A stretch of 64,000 bases of DNA from Plotosus lineatus (taxonomy: Eukaryota > Chordata > Actinopteri > Siluriformes > Plotosidae): assembly GCA_024760905.1 (NCBI GenBank), contig CM045733.1, positions 42,676,001-42,740,000 on the forward strand. Reading direction: 5' to 3'. Below are positions 1 to 12,606 of the stretch, one piece after another (the stretch's first letter is position 1; every line of letters starts with the position of its first letter). The position numbers were made by a program, and so were the translations under genes. The notes under the pieces are model-generated. The model had not been told where the DNA came from. It worked only from the letters and a program-made list of their open reading frames with translations, and searched no databases.

Positions 1-2130
1 AGGATTTGCTGACACTTGATGGTGTCGAAGGCTTTTGACATGTCAAGTCCCATTTTGTGGAAGTCGCATTTCCTTGTCAATACAACAGAGACCAGCATGC
101 GTTGTGCTCATACAATGTCTTCTGCACTTCTTCCTCTTTTGAAGCCACTCTGACAGGTTCCTGTGGAGGTGTCGGTCTTATCTCTTATTCTATGCAGTGT
201 GATGGTGGAAAGGATTTCCCTTATGCTGTTCAGCAATACTATTGGTCTAAGGTTTGCTGGTGGCCCTGGCGGCTTCCTTGGTTTTGGCAGCGGGGTCACG
301 GTTCCTTGTCCGAGGCTTTCGATTGGAATATGATGTTCAAGGGATTGGTTGATAATGGCTGCAATGTTTATGGAGACAGTGTCCTTGGCTTCCTTGAAGA
401 GCTCGCTGATGATGTTGTCTGGTCCAGCTGCCTTTCCATTCTTCAAGGCTTGTATGGGGTTTTTGACTTCCTCTTCACTGATGGGTGTCTGGAGAGGTCT
501 TGGGTCGCTGGTGAATGGTTCGAGTGGGTCGTCGTCTTTGTCTGTGAACTGATCTTGAAACCATGTTTTTATTGCCTCTGCTTTTCCCTTGTCTGAGCCT
601 ATGAAACAGCCTTGTGCATCAAGAACAGTGATAGGTGGACTTGGCTTAGTTGCTCTAAGTTGTTTAGCAGCGTTGAACATTCTTTGATAGTTGTCGGTGG
701 CTGTAAGTTCCTCTGCTATGTCATCAGCATGGTTTATGGCATTGAATTTGAGTCTATTTGTGATGGCTTTCAGAAACTTGTTGCATTTTTTCCTCAGCAT
801 TGTTCTGTTGTCGCTGTTGCCATGTAGGTAGATGTGCAGTCTGTGAGCTGTCTGTTCTTTGGACAGTTGTTGGACCACCGAGTCACTGGTTAGTTGATGT
901 CTGTTGTTAAGCTTGCATTCCCCAGTAGCTTCTAGGGCTGTTTCTCTCATGCATTCTAGGATGTTGGTTAAGGTTGCATTTGGGTTGTTATTGTCCTCTA
1001 GATTTGTGATCTTATGGTGTAGCTTGCCTTGTATGATTCTTTGGTGGCTGGTCAGTTCTTAGGTGCTCTATGTTGATGTGTTTTTGGCCTGACTTTTTCT
1101 TGTCCTGCTTGTATACTAGATGGATGTTGTTCACCTGTAGTTTGGTAACAACAAGTTTATGATCAGAGTTCAGGTCTGTTCCACCATATGAGCTTGAATC
1201 TCAGAGAAGAGGGGTTGTCTTCTAATTGCAGAGGATGTAATCAATTTGGTTGAAGATTAGCTTGGTCTTTTTGCTTTCTATGATGTCTCTGTCCATGTGG
1301 TGCAGTGCCTACTCGGGTGTTGGAATGCTGCGTTGCTGGCAAAGAGGTTGTTGTTGGTGGTGATGAACTCATTAAAGCATTGCCATTACTGTTTTGGATA
1401 CCCTTGCCATATGATATCATGTTTCTTGAGAGTCCAGTTTGGATATCTTCTGTGGTCAATTTTCCAAGCTTAGAGTTAAAGTCTGCACATGCAAAGGCCA
1501 GCCAACTGCTGGGTGTTTTGATGGTGTGAAACAATTCTTCATAGAAATTTTCCAGCAGAGGTGGGTCTTCCTTGGCTCTCTCTGATGTGGGTCCATAGGC
1601 GTTGACAATTCGTACCTTTAGTTTATCTCCATTATGTGTATGGATGACAAGGTCAATGGTGGAAACTGTTGCTGATTTGCTTGTAGCAGATTATGTTGTT
1701 GGCGAGTTTTGGTGGTATGACAAATCCGAGTCCATGGTGTATGGTCTGATGCTGTTGCAGGATGATGAGCTTGTGGCCGGTTTGAAGCGTCTGTTTCCAT
1801 TGGTCTTTGATCTTGGTTTCTTGAATACAGAAGATGTCTATGTTTTATTGCTGGCAGTCAGAGCCTAAAGTTTGCTTCTTGGATGCAGCAGCGAGTCCCC
1901 GTAGATTCCACGTGCCTATGTTCAGGCGATTGGCTTGGTGTCTGGGTTGTGGTTGTGTGCACTCTTGAAGGTTAGACATGTTTCTGCAAGGCAAGGGTTT
2001 ATCATTTTACCCCCTGCAGCCGTGTGGTTGTCAGCTCGCACTTCTTGACGATTCTTGGTGTCCTGGCAGTGTGTGTACCAGTACTGACAGGTTGGACCCC
2101 GGGAAGGTGATCATCGTCCCAACCCTGCAT
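1..2130 (-). mobile_element. LINE (non-LTR retrotransposon), endonuclease plus partial RT, runs off left edge
   Basis: Read on the minus strand, an apurinic-type endonuclease begins near 1930 (GTWNLRGL), continues with CIQETK near 1830 and ADFNSKLG near 1475. A reverse-transcriptase N-terminal half lies at 108-950, with NGKAAGPDN, PANLRPIVLLNSIREILS and SGFKRGRSAED. The catalytic xADD box would lie left of the window. The endonuclease is split over several frames, so this copy is dead. The stretch 1990-2130 reads as a likely leader. This family is not the RTE family seen at 5.5 kb: its RT fingers motif (PANLRP) and its endonuclease start differ. Clade not assigned. The plus-strand open frames at 57-827 are shadows of it. 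Confidence 0.85.
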
Positions 2131-2220
2131 TATAATAGAGAAGTGCAAATGTTTAAGACAAGGGAGGGCATTGATGGTGAGGTGGTAGTACAGACACACA
2201 ACAGATGCAAGAGGTCTTAT

Positions 2221-2225
<5 letters not shown>

Positions 2226-2298
<73 letters not shown>
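2226..2298. repeat. (AT)n microsatellite
   Basis: About 73 bp of almost pure AT dinucleotide. The following 220 bp up to the Tigger-like element is AT-rich and has no feature I could classify. Confidence 0.95.
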
Positions 2299-2300
<2 letters not shown>

Positions 2301-3138
2301 ATATATATAGGATTTTCTGAGTGGATCCTTCCGTAGGAGAGTGCTCAATACTTTTTGGTAGAGCAAATAACAATAAAAATTAGAAGAATTCTTCTATAAT
2401 CACCTGAAGAGAGAGGATGGTTTCACCACCCATCGAAACAGATCTGTAGTGATATATGGAGTTTCAATAGAAAGTCTCTGTTCTGTCCTTTTATTTTTAT
2501 TTTATTTATATATATATATATATACTCGGCCCCCGACTTATGAAACCCCCTGGGTATGAAAACGTCGGGTTACGAAAAACATTTTCCTAAGTTTTTGTCC
2601 TCTGTATACGAAAACAACTCCCTCTTATGAAAAGCTCCAAATGCTCTATTCAAAATTCAAACGCGGCAATCAAAATTTCACACGATGCGCAAGTTGCTTG
2701 CTCATTGGCTGTCTCCCAACATCGTGCCTCGTTGGCCTCCCATTGGCCAGGAGAGAGCTGACGTGTACCCATTACTGTACCCATACCTTTTATCTGCGAC
2801 ACATGTGAGGAGAGTTGAAGAGGACTCAGCGTAATATTTCGTTATCACCGAAACCCGTCTACAATCAGGATGATATTGAAGCAGAAGGAGACCTTAAAGC
2901 GAAAATACAGTGATGGAGGTGATAATTTCGGCATGATATTGAAGCAGAAGAAGCATGAACAAGACCTCCGGTCTCACAAGAAAGCAAGTTAATATTGAAC
3001 CAGGACCTCTGATCTTTCAAACAGGTACTGTAATTCTGCGTTAAATACAACATCCTGTCCATTTAAACAGTTAATAGAATTGTTCCATCAGCTGCACGTT
3101 GCTTGTGGGCGGAGCCCGTATTTAGCAAAACACACCGC

Positions 3139-3250
<112 letters not shown>

Positions 3251-3553
3251 CTGCCTACAGAGTCATTCAGAGATGAAAGGAGGCTTAACTCTCTTTCGAG
3301 AGAAGTCACATTGCAGCTTTTCCAGTTTTTAAGTTGTTTAATTCAGTAAATGTTTAATAAATGTGGCGCATGTGAGCAAAACACGGCTCATCTGGACCTC
3401 TGATCCCTCAAGAAATTAAGTTAAAGTTGAGTTTGGACCTCCGATCTGTCAAGCAGGGAATGCGCTTTGAATTCCCTATCTTAAAATGCTCCCTGCATAT
3501 GGGCGGAGCTCGCCACAATACACATTTAATGTGTATTGTGCTTGTGTGAGAGA

Positions 3554-3598
3554 AAGACACAGAGAGAGAGAGAGAGAGAAAGAGAGAGATAGAGAGTG

Positions 3599-3651
<53 letters not shown>

Positions 3652-3715
3652 TGTGAGTGTGCGTGTGCGTGTGTGTATGTGCGTGTGTGTATGTGTGTGT
3701 GTATGTGCGTTAATA
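3554..3715. repeat. (GA)n then (GT)n microsatellite
   Basis: Second compound microsatellite inside the same element, next to the second copy of its internal module. The GT part decays into GTGC and GTAT variants toward 3715. Confidence 0.9.
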
Positions 3716-3985
3716 AATAATGTTTAATAATGGTTTAATTAATTAATACGTTAATTAAATTGTTTAATATGTTAATAAAATGTTTAAATGGTGTAATAAA
3801 TAATTTTATTTTAACATACATATTTATACATATTTCACACAAAATTGGTGTATTTTTATCATTTTTAAAGAGTTTATGGGGTAGTCTTGGGAGCGTTGAA
3901 ACGAATCATGCGTTTTACATTTAAAATGCACCTCTACTTACGAAACCTCTGCGTTACGAAAAAGGCGCTGGAACGGATTAATTGC

Positions 3986-3988
<3 letters not shown>

Positions 3989-4039
<51 letters not shown>

Positions 4040-4043
4040 TGTG

Positions 4044-4077
<34 letters not shown>
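3989..4077. repeat. (GT)n(AT)n microsatellite between two transposons
   Basis: GT repeat (3990-4050) followed by AT repeat (4052-4077). It sits exactly between the Tigger-like element and the Tc1 element. The Tc1 target TA is part of the AT run. Confidence 0.9.
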
Positions 4078-5430
4078 CTAGTCCTTCTAAAAAAAATAGA
4101 ATATTGTGATGAAATTCATTATTTTCTGTAATGTACTGATAAAAATTAAACTTTCATATATTTTATATTCATTACAGACAACTGAAGGAGTTCAAGCCTT
4201 TTATTGTTTTAATATTGATCATTTTGGCCAAAAAATAAAGAAAAACCAAAAATCCCTATCTCAAAAAATTAGCATATTTCATCCGACCAATAAAAAAAAG
4301 TGTTTTTAATACAAAAAAAGCCAACCTTCAAATAATTATGTTCAGTTATGCACTCAATACTTGGTCGGGAATCCTTTTGCAGAAATGACTGCTTCAATGC
4401 GGTGTGGCGATGTATGGAGGCAATCAGTCTGTGGCACTGCTGAGCTATTACGGAGACCCAGGATGCTTTGATAGCAGCCTTAAGCTCATCCACAGTGTTT
4501 GGTCTGGTGTCTCTCAACTTTCTCTTCACAATATCCCACATATTCTCTATGGGGTTTAGGTCAGGAGAGTCGGCAGGCCAATTGAGCACAGTAATACGTA
4601 CGATGGTCAGTGAACCATTTACCAGTGGTTTTGGCACTGTGAGCAGGTGCCAAGTCATGCTAAAGAATTAAAATATTCATCTCCATAAAGCTTTTCAGCA
4701 GATGGAAGCATGAAGTGCTACAAAATCTCCTGATAGCTAGCTGCATTGACCCTGTCCTTGATAAAATACAGTGGACCAACACCAGCAGCTGACATGGCAA
4801 CCCAGACCATCACTGACTGTGGGTACTTGACACTGGACTTCAGTCATTTTTGGCATTTCCTTCTCCCCAGTCTTCCTCCAGACTCTGGCACCTTGATTTC
4901 TGAATGACATGCAAAATTTGCTTTCATCCGAAAAAAGTACTTTGGACCACTGATCAACAGTCCAGTGCTGCTTCTCTGTAGCCCAGGTCAGGCGCTTCTG
5001 CCGCTGTTTCTGGTTCAAAAGTGGCTTGACCCGGGGAATGCGGCACCTGTAGCCCAGTCCACTGCTTCCACAGGTCCCCCAAGGTCTGGAATCGGCCCTT
5101 CTCCACAATCTTTCTCAGGGTCCAGTCACCTCTTTGGTTTTGTGCAGCGTTTTCTGCCACACTTTTTCCTTCTCACAGATGTCCCACTGAGGTGCCTTCA
5201 TACAGCACTCTGGGAACAGCCTATTCACTCAAAGATTTCTTTCCGTGTCTTACCCTCTTGCTTGAGGGTGTCAATGATAGCCTTCTGGACAGCAGTCAGT
5301 TCGGCAGTCTTACACATGATTGTGGTTTTGAGTAATGAACCAGGCTGGGAGTTTTTAATAGCCTCAGGAATCTTTTGCAGGTGTTTAGAGTTAACTCGTT
5401 GATTCAGATGATTAGGTTAATAGCTCGTTT
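4078..5430 (-). mobile_element. Tc1-like transposon with broken transposase
   Basis: The left terminal repeat starts CTAGTCCTTCTAAAAAA after a TA. On the minus strand the transposase is recognisable throughout: N-terminal LTAVQKAIIDTLKQEGKT (about 5310-5260), a second helix region (RGDWTLRKIVEKGRF, about 5125), the first catalytic Asp in LFSDESKF (about 4930), a second Asp in HDLAPAHSAKT (about 4645), and the glutamate box NWPADSPDLNPIEN (about 4580-4540). These parts sit in different frames, and there is a deletion near 5055 in the linker, so it cannot make a working protein. The right end stops at 5430, where SINE sequence begins, so the right terminal repeat is missing. It closely resembles a Tc1 family known from fishes and lampreys. 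Confidence 0.95.
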
Positions 5431-5513
5431 CCCCCAGTGCGGCTAACGGGGTTAACAAAGGCGGGCCATGTCTCTCACTTTCTATGGTGAGAGGCATGTA
5501 AAAGAACCATTGC
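5431..5513 (+). mobile_element. SINE middle fragment
   Basis: Holds the SINE body motifs GTGCGGCTAACGGGGTTA and GGCATGTAAAAGAACCATTG, shared with the complete copies at 18.7, 30.7 and 39.8 kb. Head and tail are missing. It is wedged between the truncated Tc1 end and the tail of the next LINE. Confidence 0.8.
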
Positions 5514-8240
5514 TTCTTCTTCTTCTTTTCCTTTCGGCTTTTCCCTTCAGGGGTCGCCACAGCGAATCATCTGCCTCCATCTCACCCTATCCTCTGCATC
5601 TTTTTCTCTTTCTCTTACACCAACTGCCTTCATGTCCTCCTTCATCACGTCCATGAATCGTCTCTTTGGTCTTCCTCTAGGCCTTCTGCCTGGTAGTTCC
5701 AACCTCAGCATCCTACTACCAATATACTCACTATCCCTCCTCTGTACATGTCCAAACCATCTCAATCTAGCCTCTTTGACTTTGTCTCCAAAACCTCTAC
5801 AATGTGTTGTCCCTCTGATGTGCTCATTCCTGATCCTATCCATCCTTGTTACTCCCAAAGAGAACCTCAACATTTTCATCTCTGCTCCTTCCTGCTCTGC
5901 CTCCTGTCTTTTCCCCAGGGCCACTGTTTCTAAACCATACAACTTTGCTGACCTCAACACCGTGTTGTACACTTTTCCTTTCATTTTTGCCGATACTTTC
6001 CTATCACACATCACACCGGACACTTTTTCTCCAACCATTCCAACCTGCCTACACACACTTCTTCACCTCATTTCCACACTCTCCATTGCTCTGGATTGTT
6101 GAGCCTAAGTACTTAAAATCCTCCACCTTCCTTATCTCTGCTCCCTGTAACCTCACCGTTCCTGTTGGGTCCTTGGCATTCATACACATGTATTCTGTCT
6201 TACTGAGGCTAACCTTCATTCCCCTCCTTATCAGGGCATACCTCCATTTTCCTGCACTCTGCTCTCACTGCAGATCACAATGTCATCTGCAAACATCATA
6301 GTCCATGGAGATTCTTGCCTAACCTCTTCTGTCAGCCTGTCCATCACCATAGCAAATAAGAAGGGGCTCAGAGCTGACCCTTGATGCAGTCCCACCTCCA
6401 CCTTGAACTCTTCTGTCACACCGACAGCATACCTCTCCACTGTCTTACATCTCTTATACATTTCCTGCACCACTCTAACATACTTCTCTGCCACTCCAGA
6501 CTTCCTCATGCAATACCACAGTTCCTCTCTCGGCACCCTGTCATATGCTTTCTCCAGATCCACAAGGCACAATGCAGCTCCTTTTGACCTTCTCCATACT
6601 TCTCTATTAACATCCTCAAGGCAAACACTGCATCTGTGGTGCTCTTTCATGGCATGAAACCAAACTGTTGTTCACAAATGCTGACCTCTGCCCTTAGTCG
6701 AGCTGCCACCATTCTTTCCCATAACTTCATCATATGGCTCATCAGGACCAACTGCCTTTCCATTCTTCATCCTCTTCAATGCCCTTCTCACTTCACCCTG
6801 ACTAATCTATGTTACTTCCTGGTCCTCAACAGTCACCTCTTCTACTCTTTTTTTCTCTCTCATTTTCCTCATTCATCAGCTCTTCAAAGTGCTCTTTTCA
6901 TCTTCCCAGCAGACTTCTTTCATCAGTCAATACATTTCCCTCTCTGTCCTTAATCACTCTAACTTGCTGCACATCCTTCCCATCTCTACTTCTCTGCTGT
7001 GCCAACCTGTATAAATCCTTTTCTCCCTTTTTACTTTCCAACTGAGCATACAAGTCATCATATGCCCTCTGTTTGGCCTTTGACACCTTTACCTTCACCT
7101 TACACTGTGTCTCCCTGTACTCCTGTTTACTCTTTTCGGTACTCTCTTTGTCCCACTTCTTCTTAGCTATCCTCTTCCTTTGTACACACTCCTGCACTTC
7201 TTCATTCCACCACCAAGTCTCCTTATCTACTTTCCTTCCAGATGATACACCAAGTATTCTCCTACCTGTCTCCCTAATCACATTAGCCGTAGTTGTCCAC
7301 TCATCTGGAAGCACTTCCTGACCACCCAAAGCCATTTTCAACTCCTCCTTGAACACAACATGAGACTCCTTCTTTTTCAGATTCCACCACTTTGTCTTCT
7401 GCTCTGCCTTTGCCTTCTTCACCTTCCTCACCATCAGAGTCATCCTACACACCACCATCCTATGATGTTTGGCAACACTCTCACCCGCTACTACTTTGCA
7501 GTCACTTACTTCCTTCAACTACATCGCCTACACAAGATGTAGTCTACCTGTGTGCTCCTACCTCCGCTTTTATAAGTCACTCTATGCTCCTCTCTCTTCT
7601 GGAACAAAGTATTTACCATAGCCATTTCCATCCTTTTTGCAACATCTACCAACATCTGTCCTTCTGCGTTCCTGTCCTGGATACCAAACCTTCCCATCAC
7701 TTCCTCGTCCCCTCTGTTTCCTGCACCAATATGTCCATTGAAGTCTGCCCCAAAGACTTCTCTTTCATCTTTGGGGGTATTCTGCATCACTTCATCTAAC
7801 TCACTCCAGAATCTCTCCTTCTCTTCTAGCTCACATCCTGCCTGTGGGGCATAAGCACTAACAACATTGGCCATCATGCCTTCAATTTCTAACTTGAAAC
7901 TCATCACTCTGTCTGACACTCTTTTCACTTCTAGAACATTCCTGACAAACTCCTCCTTCAAGATGACTCCTACTCCATTTCTCTTCCCATCCACACCATG
8001 GAAAAACAGCTTAAACCCCGCTCCTAAGCTTCTAGCCTTGCTACCTTTCCACCTGGTCTCCTGAACACACAGTATGTCCACCTTCCTCCTCTGCATCATG
8101 TCAGCCAGCTCTCTACCTTTTCCTGTCATAGTTCCAATATTCAAAGTCCCTACTTTCAGTCTTAGACTCTTGCCTTTCCTCTTCTCTCTCTGCCTACGGA
8201 CACGCCTCCCGCCTCTCCTTCTTCAACGTCTTCGACCAAT
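5514..8240 (-). mobile_element. RTE-type LINE copy 1 (near full length, broken ORF)
   Basis: The minus strand encodes one endonuclease-reverse transcriptase polyprotein. The endonuclease runs 8144-7515: NIGTMTGKG, CVQETRWKG, SAYAPQAG, GADFNGHIG and DYILCRR. A linker follows (7518-6898), then RT with LVDLEKAYDRVPREELW and the catalytic MFADDIVICSE box near 6290. The C-terminal region lies at 6056-5547 (RFSLGVTRMDRIRN, RWFGHVQRRDSEYI). It ends with the family's 3' terminus (GGTCGCCACAGC on the plus strand) and an (AAG)n-type tail at 5514-5525. The 5' end is truncated in the leader near 8240. Frameshifts between 6898 and 6650 and between 6231 and 6056 break the ORF. The domain order and the endonuclease resemble the RTE clade (Rex3/Expander-like). 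Confidence 0.93.
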
Positions 8241-8574
8241 TATCTATATCCCATAATTGTTTTTATTGTAAGAATTCTAGGAGTGGTATTTGTTGACCCT
8301 TGGAGTAGGGATTAAAACTGGTCATTGGATATGTGCAGTATAAAACCCTTATCCGGTTTATGAAAAGACTTAAAGCATATAATAGGTAATTACATGTGCA
8401 GAGTAACATGATCCTGGTGAGCTGAGGCATGGGGACATAGACCAGGAACACAATGAGGCTTTCAGATGATACAGGTAGAAAATGAGGTTGCAGCCATGTG
8501 GTTCTGAAACAAATGAGTTTTTTAAAAACAAGACGAAATAATATAATAGCATAGTACTTATATGATTAATGTCA
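8241..8574. other. No recognisable feature
   Basis: AT-rich unique-looking stretch between two LINEs. No reading frame, repeat or signal that I can support. Confidence 0.5.
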
Positions 8575-11500
8575 GGTGGGAGAGGAAGTCTCTTTCTCTA
8601 TCCTCTACTGGTAAGATGTACACCAGTACAACCTGTCGCATTAAGGGAGGAGGTGTGTCCCACTTGGACTGGGCCCGAATGTGAGGTCCACAGGCCCACT
8701 GGCGTGTGGACACGCCCTGGTGCCACACAAAACAACCCAAAACTGTGGACAAATAGCACCACTGCCTTGTGGTCATCACAGGAGTGACAAAGACTAAGGG
8801 AGACACCCCCTACAGAAAATAAAGAGTGGAGTCCAGAGGGCGGTTGGTCCTTGTGTAGCGGCACCTCCCGGCAACTCATGTAGCCAAGTTGGTACCAACT
8901 GAACTGTATCTGCTGGCTCCTTCCATTGGACACTACCAGCAAAGCCGAGAAGGGAGATCTGTCTACTGGGCATCTCAGTTCCTGCACAACTTTGCCCTGG
9001 AATGTGCTCTGGAGAGGTCATTCCAGTGCTGCCTTCTGCAGCAGCTCACCATGGGGAGACGCAGATACTAGTTAAAAGCTCAGGGCTAACTAGTATAAGC
9101 TTGGGCGCCTAGAGCTGTCTCCCGACGGTGGGAGGGATCATTGTGTCCCACTGTCCAGCTACCACCCACCTTTAGCTGGGCAGCCCGCAGCCAGAAAGGT
9201 GCTGGCCCACCACAGTCCGCTTACTTCAATGGGTGCTTGAAATGTAGGCCAAAAGCTGAAGCACAGACTGTATTCCCAGCACAGGCAACATCAAGAAACC
9301 AAAGCCGCCAGAGCTGAGTCTGGCAACCTGGAACGTCAGAACAATGTGTCCTGGCCTCTCTGACAACCTCCAGCAAATCAACGACGCCAAGAAAATTACC
9401 ATCATCGACCGCAAGCTGAGGAGGCTTAATATTGACATTGCAGCACTGCAAGAGATGCGACTCTCGGGCAGCAGCAGGCTGAAGGAGAAGGATTATATGT
9501 TCTTCTGGCAGAGACAGGAGCCTGACAAGCATTGCCTGTACAGTATTGGATTTGCTGTGCAAAACTCCTTTCTGTCCTCTGTTGAACCGCCGTCCTCAGG
9601 CACTCCATGAGTCCTCTCTCTCCATCTCACAACCTTCTCTTTACCAGCCAATATTCTTACCAACTGTGCCAGCTGAGGTGAAGGGTGCATTCTATGAGTC
9701 GCTTGAAGCCAGGATCCAGAAGATCCCTGTCAAGGAGCACATGTTTCTGCTCGATGACTTTAACCACAGATAGGGGCAGATCATGACTCCTGGCCCAGCT
9801 GTACTGGTCGCTTCGACATTGGCAAGCTCAACAAGAATGACCAATGCCTTCTTGAGACCAACACATTCTTTTCCACCAGGCCCTGTCACTGAGTTCATTG
9901 GAGACACTCAAGGTTTCACCATTGGCATCAGCTGAACTTCGTCATCACCATGAGATTCCTGCTAAACTATGTGCTGATCACCCACAGTTTCCACAGCACT
10001 GACTGTAACACTGACCGTTCCCTGGTTGCCACCAAGGTACGTCTCTGCCTCAGACTTGTCAACTGCTCCAAGCAAACAAACTGCCCTCACATTAAAACAG
10101 CTATGATTGCAGTGTCAAAACTGTGGAAATACTTTGTTGAAGCCATAAATCAAGCCCTGGCAGACTGGCCCACTGACTGAGCTACTGCAAGGTGGAACCA
10201 CATCCGCGAGGCTGTGTTTGAGACCACCATAGGCATCCTTGGGAAGAAGGTGGGGAGGAGTGCAGATTGGCTTGAAGCAGGAGCTGCTGAGATGGAACCT
10301 GCCATTGCCTCCAAACCTGCAGCCCTAATCGGCCACAAGAGAGAGCTGTCTATGCAAAAGCTTGCTGCACTGCGCGCTGTGAGGAACAATGCACAAAAGA
10401 TTGCAAGGTGTTGTGCCAACGACTACTGGCTTAACCTCTGCCAGGACATACGGCTTTCTGCAGATCTTGGAAATGTGCACAAAAATGTATGAAGGCATTA
10501 AGAAGGCTTTCGGTCCTACTGCCATCAAGACCGCCCCAATCAAATCAGCTGCAAGTGATGTCATCAAGGATCGTGGTGAACAAATGGAGGGATGGGCTGA
10601 GCACTACCAAAAGCTCTACTCAAGAGAAACCACTGTCTGGAACATGGCCCTTAAGAACACCCCTCCACTGTCCATCACAGATGAGCTTGACGCTCCACCC
10701 ACCATCGAGGAGCTCAGCAAGGTGATAGACTCCATATCAAACAGCAAGTCTCCAGGCAGTCACAACATCCCCCCTGAAATCATCAAAATCACAAAGGAGT
10801 GTTCGCAGCTTGCTCTTGAAACACCTTCATGAGCTCCTGCTACAGTGCTGGGAGGATGGGGTTGTGCCCCAAGATATGCATGATTCCAAAATCCTCACCC
10901 TCTACAAAAACAAGGGAGAGCGGAGCAATTGCAACAACTATCATGGCATCTCACTCCTGAGCATAGTTGGCAAAGCCTTTGTCCATGTCATTCCTAACAG
11001 AATACAAGTACTTGCCAAACTTGTGTATTCAGAGGCGCAGTGTGTATTCAGAGCATCCAGGTCAATGATAGACATGGTCTTCTCTCTGAGGCAGCTGCAA
11101 GAGAATGCTGGGAGCAGAGACAGCCCCTCTATTTGGCCTTCATCAACCTGGCCAAGGATTTTGACTTGGTCAACAGGGATGGACTGTTTGCCCTCCTCCA
11201 GCAAATTGGTTGTCCCCCGCAAACTTTTGAGCATGATCAAATCATTTCACCAGGACATGAGCAGCATCGTCCAGTTTGATGGATCATCCTCAGACCCTTT
11301 CCCAATCAAGAACAGTGTGAAGCATGGTTGTGGCCTTGCTCCAACCCTTTTTGGCATTTTTTTCTCCCTGCTCCTGTGCTACGCCTTCCGGGACTCTAAA
11401 GACGGCATCTTCCTCCACATCAGGAGTGCTGGAGGCCTCTTTAACTTGGCATGCCTCAGAGCAAAGACCAAGGTGTGGAGCGTTCTCCTCAGGTTGCTGC

Positions 11501-12500
11501 TCTTTGCTGACGATGCTGGTCTTGTTGCCCACACTGAGGAAGCACTCCAGTGTGTCATCAATTGCTTTGCTGGTGCATGCTCCGAGTTTAGCTTCACCAA
11601 CAGCCTTAATAAGACCGAGGACATAGGCCAGGATGTCAGCAGTACTTCCAGTATCAACACCGGCGACCACACCCTTGAGGTGGTGGACAAGTTCACCTAC
11701 CTCAGGTTGATCATCTCCAGCAACCTCTTCCTAGATGCCAAACTGAATGCTCGTATCGGCAAGGCATTGACAGTGATGGCCTGTCTGGTGAAGCGAGTCT
11801 GAAACTCTATGCTATGCTAACCACCATCACCAAGATAAGAGTCTACAAGGCCTGCGTACTGAGTACTCTCTTATATTTCAGTGAAACATGGACCTTCTAC
11901 TCTTGCCTGGAATGCTGGTTGAACACCTTCCACCAATGCTGCCTTCGCAGACTTCTAGGCATCACTTGGCAGGACCGTGTCTCCAACATTGACGTCCTGG
12001 CCAGAGCAGATGTGCCCAGTATGTTTGCCATTCTGACCCAGAGACGCTTGCGATGGCTTGGCCAAGTCACCTGAATGGATGGCGGTCGCATCCCCAAAGA
12101 CTTACTGTATGGGGAGCTGACTACTGGAATCAGGTCAAAGGGATGCCCAGCTCTCAGATTCGATGTCTGCAAGCGCGACCTCAACCCCCCCAACCTGGAG
12201 TCAGGTGCCTTCGACCGCTCCGACTAGCGGACCACCACCCAGGATGTTATCAGAACCGCAGAGGAGAGAAGAGACACCACTGGGGAGAGAAGAGACTTCG
12301 CAGACAGCGAAGACTGTTGACACCCACCACACTGCAAAGATTTCATCTGCAGTGGCTGCAGCAGGACCTGCAGATCCTGTTTCAGCCTCTACAGCCACGC
12401 CCAACGCTGCAGCTCCCTGGCCGAAGATCCACGACACAACCCCCCCATCCTCCCGCAATATCTTTCGAGATCGACAGAGCCAATGCTGATATGATGAAAT
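8575..12500 (+). mobile_element. LINE with leader, endonuclease, RT and C-terminal zinc finger (broken)
   Basis: A GC-richer leader spans about 8575-9300. The endonuclease starts at 9318 (LATWNVRTMCPG, then LNIDIAALQEMRL). A linker follows with RRCANDYW-type helices and the pre-RT block AFGPTAIKTAPIKS (about 10510). RT follows: LYKNKGERSNCNNY and GISLLSIVGKAF (about 10900-10980), AFINLAKDFDLVNRDGLF, and catalytic LLFADDAG at about 11500. The C-terminal block RRLLGITWQDRVSN and RRLRWLGQV ends in a Cys/His cluster (CSGCSRTCRSC ... HAQRC) near 12340-12410, as this family usually does. Multiple frameshifts and stops (for example at 9610, 10176 and 12074) make it inactive. The family differs from the RTE copies; clade not assigned. 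It is one of the longest LINEs here and the only one with its 5' leader attached to RT in one piece. Confidence 0.88.
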
Positions 12501-12606
12501 GATTTTTTTCTCTAAGAGGAGCAGCAACCAGACTTCTCCTGAATCCAGTCCTGCTGACACTCCCCAATGTCTTCCTGTGCACATTGCTATTGTGCTCTGT
12601 GTATAG

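Noticed and set aside
57..827. Plus-strand open frames of 60-180 codons opposite the left-edge LINE
   Set aside because: They are shadows of the minus-strand RT; only the minus strand shows conserved motifs.
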